Shown piece after piece: positions 16,629 to 25,055 of a DNA stretch of 64,000 bases. The position numbers were made by a program, and so were the translations under genes. The stretch comes from Rhodoferax sp. GW822-FHT02A01 (lineage in GTDB: Bacteria; Pseudomonadota; Gammaproteobacteria; Burkholderiales; Burkholderiaceae_C), in NCBI RefSeq assembly GCF_038784515.1, contig NZ_CP152376.1, positions 3,534,001 through 3,598,000 on the forward strand, read 5' to 3'. The notes beneath the pieces are model-generated. The model made no database searches, was not told the DNA's origin, and was given only the letters and a program-made list of their open reading frames with translations. How positions within the stretch are numbered: position 1 is the first letter of the stretch; every line of letters begins with the position of its first letter.

Positions 16629-17573
16629 ATGGCTACCTTGCTTGTCTGCAGCGCGACAGACGATCTGCACACGCTGCAAACCGCCCTGGCACAGGCCGCA
16701 GCACCGGTCATGCCGGACCTGCAGGTGCGCCTCTGGCCCGAAGCGGCAGATGCCGCTGACGTGCTGGCGGTGGCCGCCTGGCATCCGCCCGCCGGCTTGC
16801 TCAACACCTTGCCGCAGTTGCAGCTCATTGCCTCCATAGGTGCCGGGGTGGAGCACATCCTGCGCCTGAGCGATCTGCCGCCGGAGGTGCCCATCAGCCG
16901 CATCGTGGATAGCCAGCAGGCACGCGGCATGGCGGAGTTCATCCTGTGGGCCACGCTGCACTTTCACCGCCAGATGGACCTGGTGCTGCAGCAGCACGCG
17001 CAGCGCATCTGGCGCATGCCGCCACAACGCGCAGCAGTCGAATGCCGCGTGGGCATCATGGGGCTGGGCGCCATGGGCGAGCAGGCTGCGCGCTGCCTGC
17101 GTGACAACGGATTCACGGTGAGCGGCTGGTCGCGCAGCAAGCATGGCATCGCCGGGGTGGACACCTACGCCGGCGACGCCGAACTGAAACCCTTTCTGGC
17201 ACCGCTGGATGTGGTGGTGTGCCTGCTACCGCTCACTGCCTCCACTTACGGCATCTGCAACGCTGCGTTCTTCTCCCAGGTCAAGCCGGGCGCCGCGCTG
17301 ATCAATGCGGGGCGGGGCGAGCACGTGGTCACAGAAGACCTGCTGGCCGCACTCGACAGCGGCCGCCTGCGCGGCGCGGTGCTCGATACTTTTGCGCAGG
17401 AGCCCCTGTCGCCCGAAGACCTGCTGTGGAACCACCCGGCCATTCTGGTCACGCCGCACATGGCATCGGCCGCGTCAGAGTCCGAGATTGCCCGCCAGAT
17501 CGTGGACAACCTGCTGCGCATCCGCAGCGGCAAAAGTCCGTTGCACACCATAGACCGCGAGCGGCGCTACTAG
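16629..17573 (+). CDS. D-2-hydroxyacid dehydrogenase (GhrA-like glyoxylate/hydroxypyruvate reductase)
   Basis: A 314-residue NAD(P)-dependent enzyme. I chose the ATG at 16629, 7 bases after the aldolase stop; upstream codons overlap the aldolase. The Rossmann motif GLGAMG is at residues 145-150. The catalytic set is R229 (INAGRGEHVV), E258 (FAQEPLS) and H277 (TPHMAS). This matches the GhrA subgroup, which reduces glyoxylate, hydroxypyruvate or similar 2-keto acids. As the last gene of the operon it would reduce a short keto-acid or aldehyde-acid made by the aldolase. Its stop lies 15 bases from the convergent vWA gene, with no strong terminator seen. Confidence 0.88.
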   Translation: MATLLVCSATDDLHTLQTALAQAAAPVMPDLQVRLWPEAADAADVLAVAAWHPPAGLLNTLPQLQLIASIGAGVEHILRLSDLPPEVPISRIVDSQQARGMAEFILWATLHFHRQMDLVLQQHAQRIWRMPPQRAAVECRVGIMGLGAMGEQAARCLRDNGFTVSGWSRSKHGIAGVDTYAGDAELKPFLAPLDVVVCLLPLTASTYGICNAAFFSQVKPGAALINAGRGEHVVTEDLLAALDSGRLRGAVLDTFAQEPLSPEDLLWNHPAILVTPHMASAASESEIARQIVDNLLRIRSGKSPLHTIDRERRY

Positions 17574-17588
17574 GCCACGGCAGCTGCG

Positions 17589-19061
17589 TCAGGAGCGGGG
17601 CAACTTGTCCAGCTCTTCACGCACCAGGCGCACCACCAGCTTGTCCAGGGTCTGCACCGAGTAGTTGCGCACGTCGTGCACCGTCTCGCGACCGGGCCCG
17701 CTGGCCGGGTTGCTGGCATCGGCATAGGTCAGGAAGATGAAGCGCCCGCCGGTGTATTGCGCCATCTGGCGCTGGATGTATTCGCCCTGCTTGTTCAGCC
17801 CGCTGGCGCCCACGCTCATGATCTTGATGCCCTTGCCCAGGGCCGCCATCATGTCGTCGTCGTACTGTGGCCCGCCGTAGTCCAGGTGTGGTGGCGCATC
17901 GGCCACTAGCACCAGCAACCGGGTGGTCTGCTCGCCGCGCCAACTGATGTGGTGCACCGCCTCGTTCAGTGCCTCGTTCATGGCTTCGGGCTCATCTCCG
18001 CCACCGCCTGCCTGCAGCGCGTTGAGCACGCCTTGAAAGGCGTTGATGTCGTTGGTCAGGTCGTGGCTGCGCACGAAGAAGTCATCGCCCCGGTCGCGGT
18101 AGGCCACCAGGCCCAGGCACAGGTCGGGGTGGCTGGGCAGGCGGCTTACCTCGTCGGTGATGCTGCGCAGGCTGCTCTTGAGCTTGTCGATCTCGTCCCC
18201 CATGGAGCCGGTGGCATCCACCAGGAACACCAGGTCCAGCCGCGCCGGCGCGGGTTGGCGAGCCTGGGTCAGGTGCACCTCGACGGCGCTTTTCTGGCCG
18301 CGCTGCAGGGTGGCCGTGGTCAGCATGCCGCCCTGGCGCACGGTGACGTCGTAGAAGCGGCTGTGGCCGGGGTCGAAGGCATCCGGGTGAATCCAGCCCT
18401 TGCCCCCGGCATCGGTGCGCAGCCAGGTGGTGGCGCCGTTGGCCGATTGCACCGCCACTTCGGCATCCGGCAAACCACGGCCTTGCGTGTCGGTCACTTC
18501 CAGCAGGTAGCGATCCCGCACATCCCGCTCCCGATGCGCTACCTGGGTGCGCTTGCGAAATGCCAGATATTCCGAGAACGCGGCGTTGTCGTCCACCATG
18601 CCGGCGGTCACCGGGGCCGTGTTCTGCTGCGCAGGCTGGGCCGGTGCCATGCGCGGCTCAGCGCCAAAGAAAGGTGAGGCAGGGGCGTCCATAGCCTTGC
18701 TTTCGCTGCGCGCCGCTGCTGCTGCGGGTGTAGCGGCCAGCGGTGCGGGGTGCGGGGCGCGCAAGGCATCACTCTCAGTCGCCCGCTCGGGGGCCATTTC
18801 CTTGCGCAGCATGGGGCCCATGGCAAAGGGCACGGGGCGGGGCAGGCCGTCTGACACCTCCCGCGTTTCAATGCCGCGCTGGCAGTGGGTCGCCGATGGC
18901 GCTTCGAAGTTGGGGCGTGGCGTGATGGGCGGCACTTGCTGCAGCACCGGTCGCGGCGGTGCGGGAGTGGGCCAGACGACGCTGGCAGCCAGGGCCAGCT
19001 GCGTGCCGACCAGGACTTGTATCAGCAGGCCGCAGACGGTTTTCTTCCAAAGTGTGTGCAT
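17589..19061 (-). CDS. secreted von Willebrand factor A-domain protein
   Basis: About 490 residues from the ATG at 19061. I preferred this start because the signal peptide (KKTVCGLLIQVLVGTQLALA) follows it directly. After a Pro/Ala-rich linker of about 170 residues comes a fibronectin- or carboxypeptidase-regulatory-like segment (YLLEVTDTQGRGLPDAEV). The vWA domain follows, with the MIDAS motif DATGSM near residue 280 and the metal-loop partners in VADAPPH. Such proteins bind protein partners or metal in the periplasm or at the surface. It is divergent from an ECF sigma gene, so it may be a target of that sigma factor. Confidence 0.85.
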   Translation of the reverse strand: MHTLWKKTVCGLLIQVLVGTQLALAASVVWPTPAPPRPVLQQVPPITPRPNFEAPSATHCQRGIETREVSDGLPRPVPFAMGPMLRKEMAPERATESDALRAPHPAPLAATPAAAAARSESKAMDAPASPFFGAEPRMAPAQPAQQNTAPVTAGMVDDNAAFSEYLAFRKRTQVAHRERDVRDRYLLEVTDTQGRGLPDAEVAVQSANGATTWLRTDAGGKGWIHPDAFDPGHSRFYDVTVRQGGMLTTATLQRGQKSAVEVHLTQARQPAPARLDLVFLVDATGSMGDEIDKLKSSLRSITDEVSRLPSHPDLCLGLVAYRDRGDDFFVRSHDLTNDINAFQGVLNALQAGGGGDEPEAMNEALNEAVHHISWRGEQTTRLLVLVADAPPHLDYGGPQYDDDMMAALGKGIKIMSVGASGLNKQGEYIQRQMAQYTGGRFIFLTYADASNPASGPGRETVHDVRNYSVQTLDKLVVRLVREELDKLPRS

Positions 19062-19200
19062 GGTGTACCTCGTGGTGTGGTGGTTGAGACCAGGCTGATA
19101 CGGGCCACCCGGCAAAGCGGGGTTAAACAAATGCAAAATATTTTTTACATTCTTGACCCCGGCAGACCGGGCCGCGCGTACAAGCTGTTACAAACCGACC

Positions 19201-19815
19201 ATGCAAGCGCGCCACCAGACCCTGAGCGATGAAGAACTGATGCAGGCCTACTGCCGAGGCGACGCGCAGGCTTTTGACGCGCTCTACGCCCGCCACGAGG
19301 CGGCGCTGTACCGCTTTGTGCGGCGCGTGCTGGGCCAGGCGCTGGCGGCGCAGGCCGACGAGGTGTTCCAGGACTGCTGGCTGCGGCTGGTCCATTCCCG
19401 CAGCAGCTTCTCAGCTGACGCCGGCAAGTGGAAGACCTGGGCCTACACTATCGCCCACAACCTGGCACTGGACCGGCTGCGCACTTCGGGGCGCGAGCTC
19501 AGTGTGGATGCCGATGAGGACCTGGGCAACGACCGCCTGGAGTGGCTGCAGCACAAGCTGGACATGCACCACAGCAGCGCTGAAGACACGGCTTTCTGGC
19601 GTGCCGCCGGGCGGCAGCTGCTGCAGTGCCTGGAGGCGCTGCCGCCCGCGCAGCGCGCCGTATTCCTGCAACACCATGAGGACGGCGCCACGGTGGAGGA
19701 ACTGGCCCGCGCCCTCAATGCCGGCTTCGAGACGGTCAAGAGCCGCCTGCGCTATGCGCTGGCCAAGCTGCGCGGCTGCATGCAAGGCTATCTGCAGGCC
19801 TGGGAGGCGCCATGA
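19201..19815 (+). CDS. ECF-type RNA polymerase sigma factor
   Basis: About 204 residues from the ATG at 19201. Region 2 spans LYARHEAALYRFVRRVLG to WKTWAYTIAHNLALDRLR, including ADEVFQDCWLRL for core binding and -10 recognition. Region 4 is the C-terminal helix-turn-helix (LPPAQRAVFLQHHEDGATVEELARAL, then ETVKSRLRYALAKLR). No good ribosome-binding site precedes the ATG, so the true start could be the frame start at 19153. It overlaps the next gene by four bases (ATGA), the usual sigma/anti-sigma coupling. The environmental signal is unknown. Confidence 0.9.
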   Translation: MQARHQTLSDEELMQAYCRGDAQAFDALYARHEAALYRFVRRVLGQALAAQADEVFQDCWLRLVHSRSSFSADAGKWKTWAYTIAHNLALDRLRTSGRELSVDADEDLGNDRLEWLQHKLDMHHSSAEDTAFWRAAGRQLLQCLEALPPAQRAVFLQHHEDGATVEELARALNAGFETVKSRLRYALAKLRGCMQGYLQAWEAP

Positions 19816-20861
19816 CCGAACTGCGCGATGCGCGCTTTCAAAAGGCGCTGGAATCTGCCCCGGATGCGCTGGAGCGCCCGGGAGAGCAGATTGCCGAATC
19901 CATACGCGCCGCGGCCCGAAGTGCCGTGGCGCAACCCACAGCCGCTGTGCCCGCGCAGGAGGCCTGGTGGCGACAGCTGTGGACTGCACTGGGCAGCCCG
20001 CGTTCACCCTGGAGCGCTGCACTGGCCACCGTGGTGCTGGGCGTGCTGATCACTGCCATGTGGGTGCACGAGCCGGTGCCTGATGCCCGGCCCCCGGTCG
20101 CCCCCGCGCCCGCGCCGGCACCTGTAGTGGCACCCGCAGCAGAACCCATGGCGGCGCCTACGCCGGACTCTGCATCGGTGGCAGCGACTACACCAGCGCT
20201 GCCCGCTGCAGTGGAGCCTGCAGCACGTGCTGCCAAGGCGGCGCCCCCGGCGAAACCCAACGCCGAGTCGCAAGCGCCCACGTCCAACGATGCCCCGGCA
20301 CAGCAGGCGGCGTCCCGCGCGCCCGAACCCGCTGCGGCACCTGCCCCCGCCACCGCGCCCGTAGATGTTGCCCGCAAGGAGGCCATGGCCGATAGTGCCG
20401 GTCGCACGGCCGCAAACGAATCTCCCCAGGGGGCTGTGGCAGCGCGTCCCTCCGCACCCGCAGCGGCACTGTCGCAAGCGCCAGCCTCCAGGTTCGCTGC
20501 ACCCGAGTCGGGCCTGGGGCCGTGGACGGCGGTAGACGTGTTGGTGGATGGCCGCAGCGTGACGCTGGATGCGCAGCAGGCCCAGGCATTGGTGCGTCAG
20601 GTGCAAAGTCTGGAAGGACGCTTGCAGCCCGAGACTTCATCACCACCAGCCACGCCGAGCTCCGCGTCCGATCTGCAGCTCACCATGCGTGTCCAGGACC
20701 GGGTCATTGCCTCCCTGACGCTGCGGGGCAACACTATGCGCTGGCAGCGCGAGCGCCGCCTGACGCTTGCCGGCACGCTGGAAGAAACACAGGTTCAACA
20801 ACTGTTGCAGCTGGCCCGCGAGGCGCTGGCTGGCACAACCAATCCGAGGAGTTCACCATGA
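19812..20861 (+). CDS. membrane-anchored anti-sigma-factor-like protein
   Basis: 349 residues. A cytoplasmic N-terminal stretch of about 55 residues precedes one transmembrane helix (SAALATVVLGVLITAMWV). A long, low-complexity Ala/Pro region of about 170 residues follows, likely periplasmic, and then a globular C-terminal part (WTAVDVLVDGRSVTLDAQQAQ). The single-helix layout and the start overlapping the ECF sigma gene mark it as the likely anti-sigma factor. I see no HxxxCxxC zinc motif of the ZAS type. The Ala/Pro region may span the periplasm to sense the envelope. No sequence family is recognised for the C-terminal domain. Confidence 0.65.
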   Translation: MTELRDARFQKALESAPDALERPGEQIAESIRAAARSAVAQPTAAVPAQEAWWRQLWTALGSPRSPWSAALATVVLGVLITAMWVHEPVPDARPPVAPAPAPAPVVAPAAEPMAAPTPDSASVAATTPALPAAVEPAARAAKAAPPAKPNAESQAPTSNDAPAQQAASRAPEPAAAPAPATAPVDVARKEAMADSAGRTAANESPQGAVAARPSAPAAALSQAPASRFAAPESGLGPWTAVDVLVDGRSVTLDAQQAQALVRQVQSLEGRLQPETSSPPATPSSASDLQLTMRVQDRVIASLTLRGNTMRWQRERRLTLAGTLEETQVQQLLQLAREALAGTTNPRSSP

Positions 20862-21244
20862 CAGTCCGTATCGTCCGCCTGGGAAGCGCACGCCACCCCG
20901 ACGAGGGCACCCGTATCGGAACCGTGCGCCGTCCCCCACGCGGCGTTCCCAAGAGTGAATTTGCAAGCCAGAACTGGTACGACGTGTGGTTCCCCAACTT
21001 GGCACCCACGCCCGAAACCATGAAGCTGGGCCAGGAAGCCGACACGCCAGCCAAATGGGCTGCTTTCGGAAAGAAGTACCGCGCCGAAATGGCAACCCCC
21101 GACGCAAGCCACGCCCTGGAACTGCTGGCGGCGCTGTCAAAGACCAGCAACTTCTCGGTAGGCTGCTATTGCGAAGACGAGCAACACTGCCACAGATCTT
21201 TCCTGCGCGTGTTGCTACAAGAGAGAGGCGCAGACGTACTGTAG
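20858..21244 (+). CDS. DUF488 family protein
   Basis: 128 residues starting at the ATG that overlaps the stop of the anti-sigma-like gene (ATGA). The C-terminal signature GCYCEDEQHCHRSFL is typical of DUF488: Cys-x-Cys, then Cys-His-Arg. Also conserved is the N-terminal VRLGSAR. DUF488 proteins are small, cytoplasmic and uncharacterised; the conserved cysteines hint at metal or redox chemistry. Its translation is coupled to the sigma/anti-sigma pair. The gene ends 7 bases before the stem formed by the long inverted repeat at 21251. Confidence 0.8.
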   Translation: MTVRIVRLGSARHPDEGTRIGTVRRPPRGVPKSEFASQNWYDVWFPNLAPTPETMKLGQEADTPAKWAAFGKKYRAEMATPDASHALELLAALSKTSNFSVGCYCEDEQHCHRSFLRVLLQERGADVL

Positions 21245-21338
21245 GAGCTTGAGCGGGATTGCGTTTTGCGCAGGTAAAGGAGGAGCCCGCTTCAGCGGGC
21301 GGGGGACACGGAGCAAAGCGCAATCCCGCTCAGGCTCC
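21244..21338. repeat. nested inverted repeat between convergent genes, likely bidirectional terminator
   Basis: Arms at about 21244-21271 and 21311-21338 are near-perfect complements. The core GAGCGGGATTGCG pairs with CGCAATCCCGCTC, with two mismatches in the 21-base centre. Inside the loop sits a second perfect stem, GCCCGC (21285-21290) and GCGGGC (21295-21300), with a TTCA loop. The structure fills the gap between DUF488 (+) and lldD (-), where a bidirectional terminator is expected. It has no long T run, so a repeated REP-like element is an alternative. Confidence 0.6.
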
Positions 21339-21358
21339 GGTGCCCACCAGACAGGCGG

Positions 21359-22513
21359 CTACTTGAAGTCGTAAGTCCCAGGCAACAGGATGTTGGTATT
21401 CACGTTCTGGATGTTGGTGTGGCCGCAGAACGCCATGGTGATGTCCAGCTCCTTGTGGATGATCTGCAGTGCCTTGAGCACGCCTGCTTCACCCATGGCA
21501 CCCAGACCGTAAACCATGGCACGGCCAATCATGGTGCCGCGCGCACCCAAGGCCCAGGCCTTGAGCACGTCCTGCCCGCTGCGGATGCCACCGTCCATCC
21601 AGACCTCGGTCTTGTCGCCCACCGCCTGCGCAATTTCCGGCAGGGCCGAGATGCTGCTGGGCGCGCCGTCGAGCTGGCGGCCACCGTGGTTGCTCACCAC
21701 AATGGCGTCGGCGCCGCTGGCCACTGCCAGATGCGCATCTTCCAGATCCTGGATGCCCTTGAGGATGAGCTTGCCGCCCCATTGCTCCTTGACCCACTTC
21801 ACATCGTCCCAGGACAGGGTGGGGTCGAACTGCTCGTTGGTCCAGGAGGCCAGCGAGTTCATGTTGGTCACTTCCTTCACATGCCCCACCAGGTTGCCAA
21901 AGGTGTGGCGGCGCGTGCCGGCCATGCCTAAGCACCAGCGCGGCTTGGTCATCAGGTTGATGATGTTGGCAATGGTGGGGCGGGGTGGGGCGGTCAGGCC
22001 GTTCTTCAGGTCCTTGTGGCGCTGGCCAATCACCTGCAGGTCCAGCGTGAGCACCAGTGCGCTGCAGCGCGCAGCCTTGGCGCGGCCAATCATCTTCTTC
22101 ATGGCTTCGCGGTCGCGCATCATGTAGAGCTGGAACCAGAAAGGGCTGGACGTGTTCTGGGCAATGTCTTCGATGGAGCAGATGCTCATGGTGGACAGGG
22201 TGAAGGGAATGCCGAACTTCTCGGAGGCCTTGGCCGCCTTGATTTCGCCGTCGGCGCTCTGCATGCCGCACAGGCCCACGGGCGCGATGCAGACGGGCAT
22301 CTTGGCATCCACGCCCACCATCTTGGTGGCGGTAGTGCGGTTTTCCATGTTCACGGCCACGCGCTGGCGCAGCTTGATTTGCTGGAAGTCGGACTCGTTG
22401 GCGCGGTAGGTCGATTCGGTCCACGAGCCCGAGTCTGCGTAGTCGTAGAACATGCGCGGCACGCGCTTTTCTGCCAGTACGCGCAGGTCTTCAATGGTGG
22501 TGATAACGGTCAT
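21359..22513 (-). CDS. lldD: FMN-dependent L-lactate dehydrogenase / alpha-hydroxy-acid oxidase
   Basis: 384 residues of the FMN-dependent alpha-hydroxy-acid dehydrogenase family, which oxidises L-lactate to pyruvate with electrons passed to the quinone pool. Key parts are the N-terminal RVPRMFYDYADSGSWTE and the FMN/substrate segment LVLTLDLQVIGQRHKD. The catalytic His/Arg motif is SNHGGRQLDGAPSS, and WMDGGIRSGQDVLKA is the phosphate-binding loop. The length matches E. coli LldD. There is no lactate permease or lldR next to it. Related (S)-mandelate dehydrogenase or glycolate oxidase activity cannot be excluded. Confidence 0.85.
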   Translation of the reverse strand: MTVITTIEDLRVLAEKRVPRMFYDYADSGSWTESTYRANESDFQQIKLRQRVAVNMENRTTATKMVGVDAKMPVCIAPVGLCGMQSADGEIKAAKASEKFGIPFTLSTMSICSIEDIAQNTSSPFWFQLYMMRDREAMKKMIGRAKAARCSALVLTLDLQVIGQRHKDLKNGLTAPPRPTIANIINLMTKPRWCLGMAGTRRHTFGNLVGHVKEVTNMNSLASWTNEQFDPTLSWDDVKWVKEQWGGKLILKGIQDLEDAHLAVASGADAIVVSNHGGRQLDGAPSSISALPEIAQAVGDKTEVWMDGGIRSGQDVLKAWALGARGTMIGRAMVYGLGAMGEAGVLKALQIIHKELDITMAFCGHTNIQNVNTNILLPGTYDFK

Positions 22514-22548
22514 GTCAGGTTCTCTGAAAGTTCAAACTGGGCGTGATG

Positions 22549-24861
22549 TTACGGGGCGGCGGAGGCGATTGCCTTGAAATCCGCCTTTGGGGTGCTGAAA
22601 TTAATTTGCTTGCCAGCGGCGCCACGCACTCCGGCGCCCCGCACTTCGAGCCGAATGGAGTCCAACAGGTCTCCGCGGGCGTTCACCAGTTGCACCACAT
22701 GGCGCCCCGGCCAGGGCAGCCACTGCACCGATGACCCTTGGGCAAATTCCTTGCCATCCATGCGCCAGCGCAGGGCCTGGCCCTCCGCATTGAAGGTGAG
22801 CCGCTGCCGGTTGGATGGAATGTCGGGGTCCAGCGCGATGATGGTGCCGTTGGTGGGGGCGGTGATGCGCCCGCCCGTGGTTGCCTTGCCTTGCTCGGGC
22901 GACGTGCGCATGGCAAACAGGCTCTGCTGGGTGCCTTGCAGGAACCACTCGCTGCGCGGCGCTTCTGTGGCGGACGTTGCCGCCGTGGCTGGTGCAAAGC
23001 GCACCGCCTGCTGCACCACACCCGCAGGCGCGCGCGGCGCGTGGCTGGGCTGCGTCTGGTGCAGATAGGCCATCACCGCAGCCCAGACCGGCGCAGCGCC
23101 CGTGGTACCGCTTACGTCCCACATCGGCGCGCCACTGGCATTGCCCACCCATACGCCCACGGTGTAGCGCTCTGAGTAGCCCACCGCCCAGTTGTCACGC
23201 ATGTCCTTGCTGGTGCCGGTCTTGACTGCCGTCCAGAAGCGTGTGGCCAGCACGCTGTCGGTGCCAAAGGTGCGGGCACGCGCATTAGTGTCGGACAGGA
23301 TGTCGCCCACGATGAAGGCGGCGCGCGCGTCCAGCACATTGCGCGAGGGCGGTGGCGTGGTGGATGCAGTGAGCGTGGTGGTGCCGAAGCGCCCGCCATT
23401 GGCCAGTGTGCGGTAGGCGTTGGTCAGTTGCAGCAGCGAGACTTCGGCACTGCCCAGCGCCAGGCTGTAGCCGTAGTAGTCCCCGGTTTCCTTGAGCGCA
23501 AAGCCCAATGCCTTGAGCTGCTGGTGAAACGCATCGGGCGACACCATCACCAGCGTGCGCACGGCGGGCACGTTGAGCGACGCACCCAGCGCAGTGCGCA
23601 CTGAGACCCAGCCCTTGAAGTGGTGGTCGTAGTTCTGCGGAATGTAGAGCCCGCCCGAGGTCTGGATCTGCGCCCCCGAATCCTCCAGCAGCGAGGCGGC
23701 GGTGATGCGCTGCTCGGCCAGGGCCTGCGCGTACAGGAAGGGTTTGAGGGTAGATCCGGGCTGGCGCAGGGCGGTCACGCCGTCTACCTCTGCCGCATTG
23801 CTGAGTTCGCCCGAGGAGCCGACCCAGGCCAGCACCTGGCCACTGGCGTTGTCCAGCACCACGATGGCGCCGTCTTCCACATGGCGCGCCTGCAGCTCGC
23901 GCAACTGGCGCTGCAAGGTCTGCACGGCAAAGCGCTGCAGTGGGGCGCTCAGCGTGGTGGTGATGCGTGTGGGCGTGCCTGTTGAATTGCCCGAGAGCTG
24001 GCGCAGGGCCACTTGCGCCGCGTGCGGTGCCACGCCCGCGCTGGCGGCAAAGTCGCGCCGTTGCAGTGCAGCTTGGGCATAGATATCCATGCCTTCACAG
24101 TCGCCGCTCTTGGCGGACGTATCGATCAGCTGCAGCACATTGCAGGCACGCTGCGCCACCTGGGCCGGCTTGGCATTGGGCGCACGCACCAGGGCCGCAG
24201 CCACGGCTGCTTCGCGGTAGTCCAGGCCGTGCGGCGCCTTGCCGAACAGGGTCTGGCTCAGCGCATCCAAGCCTACGAGTTCGCCGCGGAACGGCACGAG
24301 GTTGAGGTAGGCCTCCAGCACCTGGTCCTTGCGCCAGCGGGTTTCCAGCATCTGGGCGGATACGGTCTGCCCGATCTTCTGCACCAGGCTGCGCCCACCC
24401 GTACCGCGCTTGAGGTCGTCGTCGAGCAGGCCGGCCAGTTGCATGGTGATGGTGGATGCGCCGCGCGTTTTGTTGTTCCACAAATTGGCCCAAGCGGCCG
24501 CCGACACGGCCTTCCAGTCCACGCCGCTGTGTTCGTAGAAGCGTTTGTCTTCGCTCAGGACCAGGGCGGTGCGCAGGGCAGGGGAGACGTCCTGCAGCGC
24601 AGTCCACTGGCCTTTGCGCACGGTGTTGTCGGTGCGCAGGCGTTGCAGCACTTCGCCGTGGCGGTCCAGGATCAGGGTGTCGGAGGGGCGGTAGGACTGT
24701 TTCACCTCGTCGAAGGTGGGGAGGGCGTGGGCTCGGGTTGCTGTTGTGAGTAGTACCCATGCTACGAACGCTATGGGCCAAACCGTGGTGGGGGCGTGAT
24801 GGGCAAGGCACCGGGCCTCATCTGTCCTGCGGCCAGAAAATCGGCCCAATGCCTTGCCCAT
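22549..24861 (-). CDS. pbpC: penicillin-binding protein 1C
   Basis: About 770 residues from the ATG at 24861. A signal anchor (WPIAFVAWVLLTTATRAHA) leads into a glycosyltransferase-51 domain (SEDKRFYEHSGVDW, RGASTITMQLAGLL). The transpeptidase domain has the active-site set STLK, SLN and KTGTS. The C-terminal region is typical of PBP1C. The enzyme polymerises and crosslinks peptidoglycan in the periplasm. It lies downstream of, and is probably cotranscribed with, the alpha-2-macroglobulin gene. Its first roughly 24 codons are written in a perfect inverted-repeat element (24791-24974), so the native N-terminus may have been altered; the frame can be followed up to 25059 without a stop. Confidence 0.9.
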   Translation of the reverse strand: MGKALGRFSGRRTDEARCLAHHAPTTVWPIAFVAWVLLTTATRAHALPTFDEVKQSYRPSDTLILDRHGEVLQRLRTDNTVRKGQWTALQDVSPALRTALVLSEDKRFYEHSGVDWKAVSAAAWANLWNNKTRGASTITMQLAGLLDDDLKRGTGGRSLVQKIGQTVSAQMLETRWRKDQVLEAYLNLVPFRGELVGLDALSQTLFGKAPHGLDYREAAVAAALVRAPNAKPAQVAQRACNVLQLIDTSAKSGDCEGMDIYAQAALQRRDFAASAGVAPHAAQVALRQLSGNSTGTPTRITTTLSAPLQRFAVQTLQRQLRELQARHVEDGAIVVLDNASGQVLAWVGSSGELSNAAEVDGVTALRQPGSTLKPFLYAQALAEQRITAASLLEDSGAQIQTSGGLYIPQNYDHHFKGWVSVRTALGASLNVPAVRTLVMVSPDAFHQQLKALGFALKETGDYYGYSLALGSAEVSLLQLTNAYRTLANGGRFGTTTLTASTTPPPSRNVLDARAAFIVGDILSDTNARARTFGTDSVLATRFWTAVKTGTSKDMRDNWAVGYSERYTVGVWVGNASGAPMWDVSGTTGAAPVWAAVMAYLHQTQPSHAPRAPAGVVQQAVRFAPATAATSATEAPRSEWFLQGTQQSLFAMRTSPEQGKATTGGRITAPTNGTIIALDPDIPSNRQRLTFNAEGQALRWRMDGKEFAQGSSVQWLPWPGRHVVQLVNARGDLLDSIRLEVRGAGVRGAAGKQINFSTPKADFKAIASAAP

Positions 24862-25046
24862 CACGCCCCTGCCAACAGTGCTGGCACGCGACATAAGGCA
24901 ATCCAACAGTGCTGGCAGGACGCGGGGTGGGTGGGGGTTGCAGCCGATTTTCTGGCCGCAGGACAGATGAGGCCGCAGCCCCCACCCACCCCACGTCCCA
25001 CCACCAACCAAGCTGGCAATCTGGCGTAACGCCCCACCAACCAAGC
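24791..25046. repeat. dense cluster of perfect inverted and direct repeats
   Basis: Four repeat pairs interlace here. A perfect 20-base inverted pair lies at 24791-24810 and 24850-24869. A perfect 32-base pair lies at 24814-24845 and 24943-24974. A 14-base G-rich/C-rich pair lies at 24924-24937 and 24979-24992. The direct repeat CCAACAGTGCTGGCA occurs at 24872 and 24903, and CCACCAACCAAGC at 25001 and 25034. The region separates yfhM from pbpC and includes the pbpC start codon. It looks like one or more small palindromic insertions, perhaps nested copies of a repeat family of this genome. Confidence 0.8.
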
Positions 25047-25055
25047 AGGCGATGG

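Noticed and set aside
24870..25050. Direct repeats read as a CRISPR-like array
   Set aside because: Only two copies each of two different short repeats, unequal spacing and no cas gene; the region is explained by palindromic repeats.
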